A stretch of 5,973 nt of DNA from Candidatus Bathyarchaeota archaeon (GTDB lineage Archaea > Asgardarchaeota > Lokiarchaeia > Sigyniarchaeales > Sigyniarchaeaceae): contig WJJB01000260.1 of NCBI GenBank assembly GCA_014729935.1, positions 1 to 5,973 of the forward strand, read 5' to 3'. The notes under the pieces are model-generated. The model had not been told where the DNA came from. It ran no database searches and was given only the letters and a program-made list of their open reading frames with translations. This document shows, piece after piece, positions 1 to 4,846 of the stretch. A program made the position numbers and the translations under genes. Numbering within the stretch: position 1 is the first letter of the stretch; the number at the start of each line of letters is the position of its first letter.

Positions 1-1
1 C

Positions 2-373
2 ACTACCATCGTGAATTGCTTGGATGTTGAATTGGCTAGAGAATCGTGGTATCTCACGAGCGAGACAGAACCTCGAAAAGTCTTGAAAAAATTCAAGAAT
101 AAGAGATACAAGATGGTGAAGCAAACAATCGGTTCAAAAACTGGTTACAAGTGGTGGTTCACCAAAGATTATCTCCAAAAATCAAAGACAAAATTTGGTA
201 TTGAGACGTTAGTTCCACTTTCACGAAGAATTACAGAATTTCTCGAGCGAAACCGTTTAAAATTCAGCAAGATGGAAAAAACGGAGATCTTGCAAGAGAT
301 TCTCAGCGCATTTCCTGGGTCGAAGCTACCGGACTTGAAAACTATAACGGACATGTTGAAAAGCCACGGGTGA
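2..373 (+). CDS. Unknown basic protein, C-terminal part (5' end cut by window)
   Basis: The reading frame is open to the left edge. The first possible start is a GTG at position 11, but no ribosome-binding site fits in the ten bases before it, so I treat this as the 3' portion of a longer gene. About 120 residues are visible. They are lysine/arginine-rich, with aromatic segments near the start (WYLT, YKWWFTKDYL) and a helical C-terminal half. The end, from about KMEKTEILQEIL to ITDMLKSHG, reads like a small helix-turn-helix or winged-helix unit. The basic charge and this tail would suit nucleic-acid binding, but that is inference and I do not recognise the family. The next gene starts 12 nt after the stop on the same strand, so the two may be co-transcribed. 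No membrane segment or zinc motif is visible. Confidence 0.6.
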   Translation, partial: TTIVNCLDVELARESWYLTSETEPRKVLKKFKNKRYKMVKQTIGSKTGYKWWFTKDYLQKSKTKFGIETLVPLSRRITEFLERNRLKFSKMEKTEILQEILSAFPGSKLPDLKTITDMLKSHG

Positions 374-385
374 ATCTTCTAGTTC

Positions 386-1270
386 ATGGACGAATTGCCT
401 GATGAACCAGATGCACCCCAGGGAAGGTCCTTTATAAGAAAAGTATTGCCATATACCCTCGCGATAGCAGGGGGAGCGATATTCTTCATCACGCTTATCT
501 TGTGCTCGAATAACGTGCAGAATTTCCTCCTGGAAATCTTGACTTACTTCAAGAATTTCGACCAAGCATTGGGGACTTTATGGGCATTTATCTTCATGAT
601 CATCGGGAACGCGTCAAATGTGCCAGTGGGAATTCCTGCAACCTTCTTCTTCGCCAAGAGCATCAATACTGGGAAATTTTTTTGGGGTCATTTAACCTTG
701 TATGCATTCGTATCGGGGTTAGGAGCGGCCATTGGGCAACTCGGCGTGTATTTGCTAGGCAGGGGTGCTGCAAAGGTGTTCGAGGATAAAAAATCAATCA
801 AGAACATGCAGTACTTGGCAAGCGTTATCACGGATAGGAAGCGAATAGCCCCAGTTCTCGTGTACATCCTCGCATTCACCCCCATTCCCGATCAACTCAT
901 AATGATCCCATTGGGTATCGCGAAATATCCCATGAAAAAAGTTTTCATTCCGTCTGCTCTTGGAAAGTCAACATTCACGCTCTTCATAGCCATAGGTGCC
1001 ACAATATTCAACCAAAAGGGATCGGCTGCTACCATCGATTCTATCATCCTTGAAATCATCTTCATAGCCGTGATGGCAACCATGTTCGTATTTTTCTTCT
1101 CGATAGATTGGGAACGCGTTTTCAGCAGGATGAAAGTGAAAAATCCCGGCGTTGAAGTCGGACAGGGAAAATCAGGTGCTAGCGAGGGGGATGAGAATTC
1201 CACAAATGGAATTACGAATCAGGAGGGGGATCGCAAGCCTCATCATCCTCATCGCCAGAGATCCCCATAA
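386..1270 (+). CDS. VTT/DedA-family (SNARE-associated Golgi protein type) integral membrane protein
   Basis: This is a polytopic membrane protein of 294 residues. Hydrophobic segments lie at about 20-40, 62-90, 100-125, 153-178, 186-208 and 218-240. The family signature is visible: a glycine-rich stretch (about 110-127, GLGAAIGQLGVYLLGRG), then the re-entrant segment at 164-177 (FTPIPDQLIMIPLG), followed by YP and a GK pair at 193-194. The family includes bacterial DedA and eukaryotic VMP1/TMEM41B/TVP38. Characterised members move or scramble lipids or help maintain membrane homeostasis; the substrate here cannot be told from sequence. After residue 241 there is a hydrophilic tail of about 54 residues ending in a His/Arg-rich stretch, probably cytosolic. 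The ATG at 386 has only a distant SD-like GGGTGA at 368-373, which overlaps the upstream stop. The last 59 bp overlap the opposite-strand TPR gene. The family call is confident; the exact role is not. Confidence 0.85.
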   Translation: MDELPDEPDAPQGRSFIRKVLPYTLAIAGGAIFFITLILCSNNVQNFLLEILTYFKNFDQALGTLWAFIFMIIGNASNVPVGIPATFFFAKSINTGKFFWGHLTLYAFVSGLGAAIGQLGVYLLGRGAAKVFEDKKSIKNMQYLASVITDRKRIAPVLVYILAFTPIPDQLIMIPLGIAKYPMKKVFIPSALGKSTFTLFIAIGATIFNQKGSAATIDSIILEIIFIAVMATMFVFFFSIDWERVFSRMKVKNPGVEVGQGKSGASEGDENSTNGITNQEGDRKPHHPHRQRSP

Positions 1271-1973
1271 CTTGCTTAAAATCGTAATTATCCAAGGAAA
1301 AATCAAGAATATTGTGGCAAACTGGGCAAATTTCGTTGTTTTGCAACCATGACGCCAAGCAGATGAAATGAGCGATTCTTTTGCAGTGAGGGCAGACGAG
1401 CAATTGACCCTCCTCCTTGATCTTATCCACCTTCTCGAAGCATACCATGCAATTTCCTTGGTCGGGGGCATCGTCTTCCAAGTCATCGTAAACGGGGACA
1501 AAGTATTCGTTAGACATCGGATCCTTTGCCTGAATCATCGATCGTGTTAATTGTTGGTACCTATCCACCACCAATAGCTTTGCATCACCTTGAATCTCGT
1601 AATCCACACCCTTGTCTGCTGCCATGATGAGACAGTAAAGTTCCTCCGAGGGTTTTCCTATGATCCTGAACGCAAGTGCCATATTCAACCACATTTCCGC
1701 ATCATCTGCTCCCAAATGTATGATGCGTTTATAGCACTTGATCTCCTCGTCGAATTCGCTGGATTCACGGTAGCTCAGAGCCAATTCAAACCATATACTA
1801 GCATTCTCGGGTAGAATTTCAAGGATCTCTTTCAAAGTGTTGATTGATTTCCTGTATTCACCCTCGTTGTATTGCGCACGTGCTCTTGATAGTAACACGT
1901 TAGCCTTTACCTGTTGTTGCATTTCTTCATCGATTCCTTGATTCTCTGCAGGCTTCATGGCTTTCTTTCCCAT
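1212..1973 (-). CDS. TPR-repeat protein with C-terminal RING/PHD-like zinc finger (possible E3-like protein)
   Basis: This 253-residue protein is predicted to be cytosolic. About three tetratricopeptide repeats span residues 24-125, with typical positions such as A-x-x-Y-x-x-G-x-Y in the first and WFELALSYRE in the second; these form protein-binding scaffolds. After an acidic linker, eight metal ligands form a two-zinc module: C175/C178, C194/C197, H202/C205 and C216/C219. The WL at 209-210 and the CPVC ending are RING-like, while the C-x2-C-x4-H-x2-C middle resembles C4HC3 fingers (PHD, RING-CH). RING proteins often act as ubiquitin E3 ligases, and Asgard and related archaea carry ubiquitin-type systems, so an E3-like role is possible but inferred. 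No E1, E2 or ubiquitin gene is in the window. The C-terminus is acidic (GDEDDEACDPPPDS). The start lies 3 nt after the stop of the ATP-grasp gene, with SD-like GGAGATGG at the end of that gene. Confidence 0.85.
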   Translation of the reverse strand: MGKKAMKPAENQGIDEEMQQQVKANVLLSRARAQYNEGEYRKSINTLKEILEILPENASIWFELALSYRESSEFDEEIKCYKRIIHLGADDAEMWLNMALAFRIIGKPSEELYCLIMAADKGVDYEIQGDAKLLVVDRYQQLTRSMIQAKDPMSNEYFVPVYDDLEDDAPDQGNCMVCFEKVDKIKEEGQLLVCPHCKRIAHFICLASWLQNNEICPVCHNILDFSLDNYDFKQVMGISGDEDDEACDPPPDS

Positions 1974-1976
1974 GTT

Positions 1977-2897
1977 TTAACCATCTCCAAGTTGTGAATG
2001 ATAGTACATGGCTACTGCACGCGGCACGTCAACATCAGACACGGTAGATAATCCAGTCCAACCTGGACACGAGTTGACTTCTATCACGGTCCAATCATCG
2101 GATTCACGAGAATAGATCATATCTATGCCAGCTAATTCCACGCTCATGGTTGATGCCGCCTTGATGGCTAGATCCACTGCTTCACGCGGGGGGTTGAAAG
2201 AGCGTGGTGTTCCTCCAGCGTGCACGTTTGCTTTCCATGTCGAAGGGGATGCGCTTTCCCTGATCATGGCTGCAATGCATTCGGTACCTACCATGAAGAG
2301 CCTTGCATCACAAGGGTTGGCAATATCTTCACCTGGTGGTGATGCGCTCTCAAGAAATTCCTGCAGGTAGAAAACCGAACCAAGCTGGTACAATTCCATT
2401 AAAACCCGCTCGGCATGGCCTCTCTCCTGTAACCTGAACATTCCCACGCCTTGGCTCCCGTACACGGGTTTCACGAGAACATCCCCCCCAAGGCGATCAA
2501 ATGCAGCGATGGCATGCTTGAGATCCTCGGCAATCACGGTGCTCGGAGTGGGAATGCTGTTGGCATCAAGCATGATGGAAGTTATCGACTTGTTGAACGA
2601 ACGCTCGGTTGCCATGGCAGAATTGATCAACCGGTACCCCCTGGTTTCAAGAGCATGAAGCAGGTCAAACCTGAAAAAACACCGGTTTAGCAACGAAATG
2701 CCGATACCACGGATGAGGAATCCATCCATCTCATCGACGCGGATCTTGGGATGAAAGAATGAGTGTTCCAAGTTTACACCCATGCTTAGGTTTGCAGGAT
2801 CAAGAAAAAACGGTGTGATGCCAATACTCGAAAATGCCTTGGCTAGCTGCTGGTGTTCAATGCCACCGGTGTTACTGCATAGGATGCCGACATTCAC
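1977..2897 (-). CDS. RimK-type ATP-grasp ligase (candidate glutamate or amino-acid ligase)
   Basis: This 306-residue protein matches RimK-like ATP-grasp enzymes in length and motif order. These enzymes use ATP to form an acyl-phosphate and join an amino acid to a carboxylate. An N-terminal pre-ATP-grasp domain (1-95) includes the LIRGIG segment. The ATP-binding lysine and glycine loop are at K143 and 146-152 (YGSQGVG), the hinge is LQEF at 178-181, and R199 follows. An N-V-H-A-G-G segment sits at 224-229. The metal ligands D259 (GIDM), E273 and N275 lie in the EVNSCPGW region. The family includes RimK (glutamylates ribosomal protein S6), LysX/ArgX (amino-carrier-protein ligases), MptN (tetrahydromethanopterin glutamate ligase) and CofF (F420 glutamate ligase). 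The EVN-x-x-PGW-x-GL ending looks most like the archaeal MptN/RimK group, but the substrate cannot be fixed here. The SD is weak (GGGGATGA, about 10 nt before the ATG). It sits upstream of the TPR-RING gene in one operon. Confidence 0.85.
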   Translation of the reverse strand: MNVGILCSNTGGIEHQQLAKAFSSIGITPFFLDPANLSMGVNLEHSFFHPKIRVDEMDGFLIRGIGISLLNRCFFRFDLLHALETRGYRLINSAMATERSFNKSITSIMLDANSIPTPSTVIAEDLKHAIAAFDRLGGDVLVKPVYGSQGVGMFRLQERGHAERVLMELYQLGSVFYLQEFLESASPPGEDIANPCDARLFMVGTECIAAMIRESASPSTWKANVHAGGTPRSFNPPREAVDLAIKAASTMSVELAGIDMIYSRESDDWTVIEVNSCPGWTGLSTVSDVDVPRAVAMYYHSQLGDG

Positions 2898-2934
2898 GCA
2901 AGATCATCCCCATCAACCACGCTCCCATTAGAAA

Positions 2935-2950
2935 GCAAAATAAGAAAAAA
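2935..2950 (-). terminator. T-rich run after the reductase gene, possible archaeal terminator
   Basis: Read on the minus strand just after the reductase stop, the sequence is six T, then CTTA, then four T. Archaeal RNA polymerase can terminate on such U-rich stretches without a hairpin. The run lies in the 65-nt gap before the ATP-grasp gene. It could end the reductase transcript, or it could act only weakly and leave all three genes partly co-transcribed. The AT-rich stretch could alternatively be a poor TATA element for the ligase operon. Confidence 0.4.
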
Positions 2951-2962
2951 TGGTGCGAAAGA

Positions 2963-3748
2963 TTACATGTCCAAGCCGCCATCGACCTCGATGGAGAAAC
3001 CAGTAATGTAATCAGAATCGGGCGAGCATAGGAACTTCACTGAACCTGCGATATCTTCCGGTAAACCCATGCGTTGTAATGGAATGGCTGCAATGAACTT
3101 GTTGATGATCTTCTCGGGCATCTTGTCTGTCATGGGCGTCTTGATGAAACCGGGCTGGACCGCATTGCAATTCACGTTGTACCTGGACATTTCCTTTGCA
3201 ATAGTTTTCGTCAAGCCGATCACGCCCGCCTTGCTGGACACGTAATTTGCCTGGCCGACGTTACCACCTTTTGCCACGATCGAAGAAATATTCACGATCT
3301 TCCTCTTCGGATATGCACTTGGTGCGGGACGATCTTCTCCAAGGTCCTCGGCGATCTTCTTGCATTCAGAAACCCATTTTGAGCACACTGCCTTGTTTAT
3401 CAAGAATAATGCCTTCAGGTTGATATTCAAGACCATGTCCCAATCCTTCTCGGACATCTTGAGAAGCAGGGAATCACGGGTGATGCCAGCATTGTTAACC
3501 ACGGCATCAACTTCCCCAAATTCGAATGATTTCTCGACCATGCGTTCCACGTCTTCATTGTTGGACACGTCGCATTTAACAGCGATAGCGTCCTTGCCCA
3601 CATTTTTTATTTCCTGTGCGACGCTGGATGCGCTTTCCTCATCAATATCTACAACTACAATGTTGTAATCAAGTTCCTTAGCAAGCTTCAACGCAATGCC
3701 GCGACCGATACCGCGACCCGCTCCAGTTACAATAGCTACTTTACTCAT
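2963..3748 (-). CDS. Short-chain dehydrogenase/reductase, FabG / acetoacetyl-CoA reductase-like
   Basis: This is a classical SDR of 261 residues that should reduce a 3-oxoacyl thioester or similar ketone with NAD(P)H. Visible motifs are the cofactor loop TGAGRGIG (8-15), NNAG (85-88), catalytic N110, S156 (in NISS), Y169 and K173 (YVSSK), followed by PG at 199-200 and a VDGG ending. Asp34 at the end of the second strand (VVVD) usually favours NAD over NADP; this is inference. Between the catalytic Asn helix and the NISS strand there is a stretch about 18 residues longer than in typical FabG (roughly 127-148, PAPSAYP). The start is set at 3748, not the ATG at 3799, because a strong SD (GGGAGGAAGG) precedes it by 7 nt and conserved sequence starts there. 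The physiological substrate (fatty acyl, polyhydroxyalkanoate-type or other) is undetermined, and no other lipid genes adjoin it. Confidence 0.88.
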   Translation of the reverse strand: MSKVAIVTGAGRGIGRGIALKLAKELDYNIVVVDIDEESASSVAQEIKNVGKDAIAVKCDVSNNEDVERMVEKSFEFGEVDAVVNNAGITRDSLLLKMSEKDWDMVLNINLKALFLINKAVCSKWVSECKKIAEDLGEDRPAPSAYPKRKIVNISSIVAKGGNVGQANYVSSKAGVIGLTKTIAKEMSRYNVNCNAVQPGFIKTPMTDKMPEKIINKFIAAIPLQRMGLPEDIAGSVKFLCSPDSDYITGFSIEVDGGLDM

Positions 3749-3755
3749 GTTGATT

Positions 3756-3767
3756 CCTTCCTCCCTT
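3756..3767 (-). promoter_or_regulatory. Strong Shine-Dalgarno site of the reductase gene
   Basis: On the minus strand AAGGGAGGAAGG ends 7 nt before the ATG at 3748. It is the best SD in the window. It lies inside the longer reading frame that begins at 3799, so it decides in favour of the shorter protein starting MSKVAIVTG. Confidence 0.8.
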
Positions 3768-3770
3768 GAT

Positions 3771-3801
3771 GGATGCGACAGGTCACGTGTCATTAGCATC
3801 C
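3771..3801 (-). promoter_or_regulatory. Hairpin in the reductase 5' leader
   Basis: In the RNA, GGATGC pairs with GCATCC (outer arms, 3801-3796 and 3776-3771) and GACA pairs with TGTC (inner arms, 3791-3788 and 3780-3777). The loop is 7 nt, with a 4-nt TAAT bulge on the 5' side. The stem ends only 3 nt before the strong SD, so it could affect ribosome access or leader stability. The DNA also contains the palindrome CACGTG in its centre, so a protein operator is an alternative reading. Confidence 0.4.
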
Positions 3802-3833
3802 ATTGTAGAAGATAATTCTCATCATGTTAAATG

Positions 3834-3848
3834 TAATATAACTCTTTA
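3834..3848 (-). promoter_or_regulatory. Candidate TATA/BRE of the reductase gene
   Basis: On the minus strand AAAGA is followed by GTTATATTA, an archaeal TATA-like box with a purine-rich element just upstream. Transcription would start about 25 nt downstream, near 3811. That gives a leader of about 60 nt containing the hairpin and the strong SD. It is the best TATA match upstream of this gene, but it is only a partial consensus match. Confidence 0.45.
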
Positions 3849-3980
3849 TCCATGGTGCAAAAGAATACCCACCATTTCAAATGCAGGGAAGATTAATACC
3901 ACATGCTTCAGTTCAAGGCGTGGATAATCCGTAAACCATGCACCTGTTTTCCTTCCCTCATCATCCTTCGACGAACCCCG

Positions 3981-3994
3981 CAAGGTATCCCTTG
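3981..3994. repeat. Inverted repeat CAAGG-4-CCTTG, candidate operator
   Basis: Two perfect 5-bp arms separated by TATC sit immediately upstream of the TATA-like sequence of the RAM-domain gene. That position, just upstream of or at the BRE, is where archaeal regulators often bind. Five-bp arms can arise by chance, so this is only a candidate. Confidence 0.3.
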
Positions 3995-3995
3995 C

Positions 3996-4008
3996 TTAAG
4001 ATTAATAA
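3996..4008 (+). promoter_or_regulatory. Candidate TATA region of the RAM-domain gene
   Basis: TTAAGATTAATAA lies 39-51 nt before the ATG at 4047. A transcript starting about 25 nt downstream (near 4028-4032) would carry a short leader including the GAGG at 4034-4037. The spacing fits archaeal promoters, but the box is a weak match. The rest of the divergent gap (about 3850-3980) shows no gene and no confident RNA. Confidence 0.4.
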
Positions 4009-4046
4009 CCATGGCTCATTCCATGCATTGATCGAGGCGATACGAC

Positions 4047-4286
4047 ATGGTGCAAGAAACCATTGTAGCATACATCTTGATTACTACCACGACGAAGGGT
4101 CCAGATGACATCTTGAATTTTCTCCAAAAACAGGATATTGTGAGCGAGGCATGGATCGTCTACGGCGATTCTGATGTCGTTGCAAGAGTGGAGGTCCCCA
4201 GGTTTCAAGAATTGACCGATCTCATTTTTGCCCTACGGAAGCATCCAGAACTCAAGAATACAAAAACATACGTGTGTAGCACGTGA
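4047..4286 (+). CDS. Stand-alone RAM (Lrp/AsnC C-terminal ligand-binding) domain protein
   Basis: The 79 residues cover just the alpha-beta RAM domain of Lrp/AsnC regulators and have no helix-turn-helix. Visible features are the first strand VAYILITTTT, a helix (DDILNFLQKQ), the strand EAWIVYGDSDVVARVEV with the typical G-D-x-D turn, a second helix (FQELTDLIFALRKHP) and a last strand (KTYVC). RAM domains bind amino acids and form dimers and higher rings. Stand-alone versions are known in archaea and are thought to sense small molecules or to assemble with full-length Lrp proteins; the ligand here is unknown. The ATG at 4047 has GAGG 9 nt upstream. The gene is monocistronic as seen: it diverges from the reductase, and its stop lies 15 bp from the stop of the opposite-strand 98-residue gene. 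Confidence 0.85.
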   Translation: MVQETIVAYILITTTTKGPDDILNFLQKQDIVSEAWIVYGDSDVVARVEVPRFQELTDLIFALRKHPELKNTKTYVCST

Positions 4287-4289
4287 TGG

Positions 4290-4303
4290 GAAAGGGGTCT
4301 TTC
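4290..4303. terminator. Small inverted repeat between convergent genes
   Basis: GAAAG and CTTTC arms (4290-4294 and 4299-4303) flank GGGT between the ends of the RAM gene and the 98-residue gene. A bidirectional 3'-end hairpin is possible. The stem is only 5 bp and no strong U-tract follows on either strand, so confidence is low. Confidence 0.2.
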
Positions 4304-4598
4304 ATTCCCCATTGAATATGTTTTTTAGCCTTTCCTTGACGGCCTCGATATTATCTTCATCCAAGGACCAGAGATCCTTGCCATAATCTTCCACTGGCTT
4401 GTTTCGATGTAAAAGTCCAAGAACAAGCAATAACGCGTTCTTCACGATGATCTTGGGGTCGGTATTCTCGTTTAGATCTCCGAGCTCATGGCACACGTCA
4501 ACGATAACCTTGCCTATTAGCGCATAGTCAATATTTTCCTTGCCGAATTCCTTGATGATGGGAAGATACAGGTCTTCTTCATATTTTTCGAGGAACAT
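4302..4598 (-). CDS. Small helical protein of unknown function (98 aa)
   Basis: I do not recognise this family. The protein is acidic and looks all-helical. Residues 1-20 are amphipathic, a central hydrophobic helix (KNALLLVLGLLHRNKP, about 53-68) is too short and interrupted to be a confident membrane span, and the C-terminal helix (EAVKERLKNIFNGE) is charged. There is no signal peptide, cysteine pair or catalytic motif. A well-formed archaeal promoter just upstream supports it as a real gene. With a start predicted near 4610, the leader would be only about 12 nt. A GGAG lies at 4611-4614, too far from the ATG (12 nt) to be ideal and at the edge of the transcript, so translation may be nearly leaderless. 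The repeat-rich gap upstream suggests regulated expression. Confidence 0.7.
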   Translation of the reverse strand: MFLEKYEEDLYLPIIKEFGKENIDYALIGKVIVDVCHELGDLNENTDPKIIVKNALLLVLGLLHRNKPVEDYGKDLWSLDEDNIEAVKERLKNIFNGE

Positions 4599-4630
4599 TG
4601 TTCTTTTTCAGCTCCGTACAGCTGTTACAG

Positions 4631-4646
4631 GTATATAAATTTCGCT
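4631..4646 (-). promoter_or_regulatory. Archaeal BRE/TATA promoter of the 98-residue gene
   Basis: On the minus strand AGCGAAA (BRE) runs directly into TTTATATA (TATA box), close to the archaeal consensus. The box centre is about 37 nt before the ATG at 4598, giving a predicted start near 4610 and a very short leader. It is the clearest promoter in the window and a main reason for calling the organism archaeal. Confidence 0.7.
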
Positions 4647-4652
4647 TGATGC

Positions 4653-4797
4653 GGGGATTAATTTCCCACGCACGGGCTTTCTAATAAACAGCGGTGTTAC
4701 AAGGATTAAAATCCATCATAATATATGGATATTATGACTTATCTCGTGAAAATAAGGGATTAGAAATTCCCTACAAGTGGAATCAAGGATTAGAAAC
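4653..4797. repeat. Cluster of GGATTA-based dyad elements
   Basis: GGATTA occurs four times on the + strand in about 140 bp: 4655, 4703, 4757 and 4787. Three copies form short dyads: GGGATTAATTTCCC (4654-4667), GGATTAAAATCC (4703-4714, perfect 5-bp arms) and GGGATTAGAAATTCCC (4756-4771). The fourth is GGATTAGAAAC (4787-4797). The first dyad sits just upstream of the BRE of the 98-residue gene. A family of regulator binding sites is the simplest reading. The gap 4599-4846 contains no gene. Confidence 0.45.
4711..4737. repeat. Two overlapping, mutually exclusive inverted repeats
   Basis: A 9-bp perfect stem (TCATAATAT at 4716-4724 with its complement at 4729-4737, loop ATGG) overlaps a 6-bp stem (ATCCAT at 4711-4716 with ATGGAT at 4725-4730). 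Only one can form at a time. It lies in the gap downstream of the longin gene, so it could be a 3'-end structure or an operator. Confidence 0.4.
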
Positions 4798-4846
4798 GGC
4801 ATGGTATTGATAGATGTGGAGGATACCAAGATCGAAAGACAAGATT

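Noticed and set aside
892..1203. 103-residue minus-strand reading frame
   Set aside because: It is antisense to the membrane segments of the VTT protein, whose family motifs are clear.
1172..1501. 109-residue minus-strand reading frame
   Set aside because: It lies in another frame of the TPR-RING gene, shows no domain pattern and has no ribosome-binding site.
3360..3668. 102-residue plus-strand reading frame
   Set aside because: It is fully antisense to the reductase core and rich in Ser/Thr runs typical of shadow frames.
3749..3799. Reductase start 17 codons upstream at 3799
   Set aside because: The extension encodes no conserved sequence and contains the strong SD for the ATG at 3748.
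3822..3828. ATGATGA on the minus strand, a match to the C box of C/D-box RNAs
   Set aside because: No CTGA (D box) follows at the expected distance, and the match lies in the reductase promoter/leader.
3911..3920. GTTCAAG, resembling a tRNA T-loop
   Set aside because: The flanking bases do not form a T-arm stem, and no anticodon arm, D-arm or acceptor stem could be found around it.
4785..4797. GGATTAGAAAC, similar to the 3' end of some CRISPR repeats
   Set aside because: The longest shared unit is short, spacings are irregular (48, 54 and 30 bp), and there are no repeat-spacer units or cas genes.
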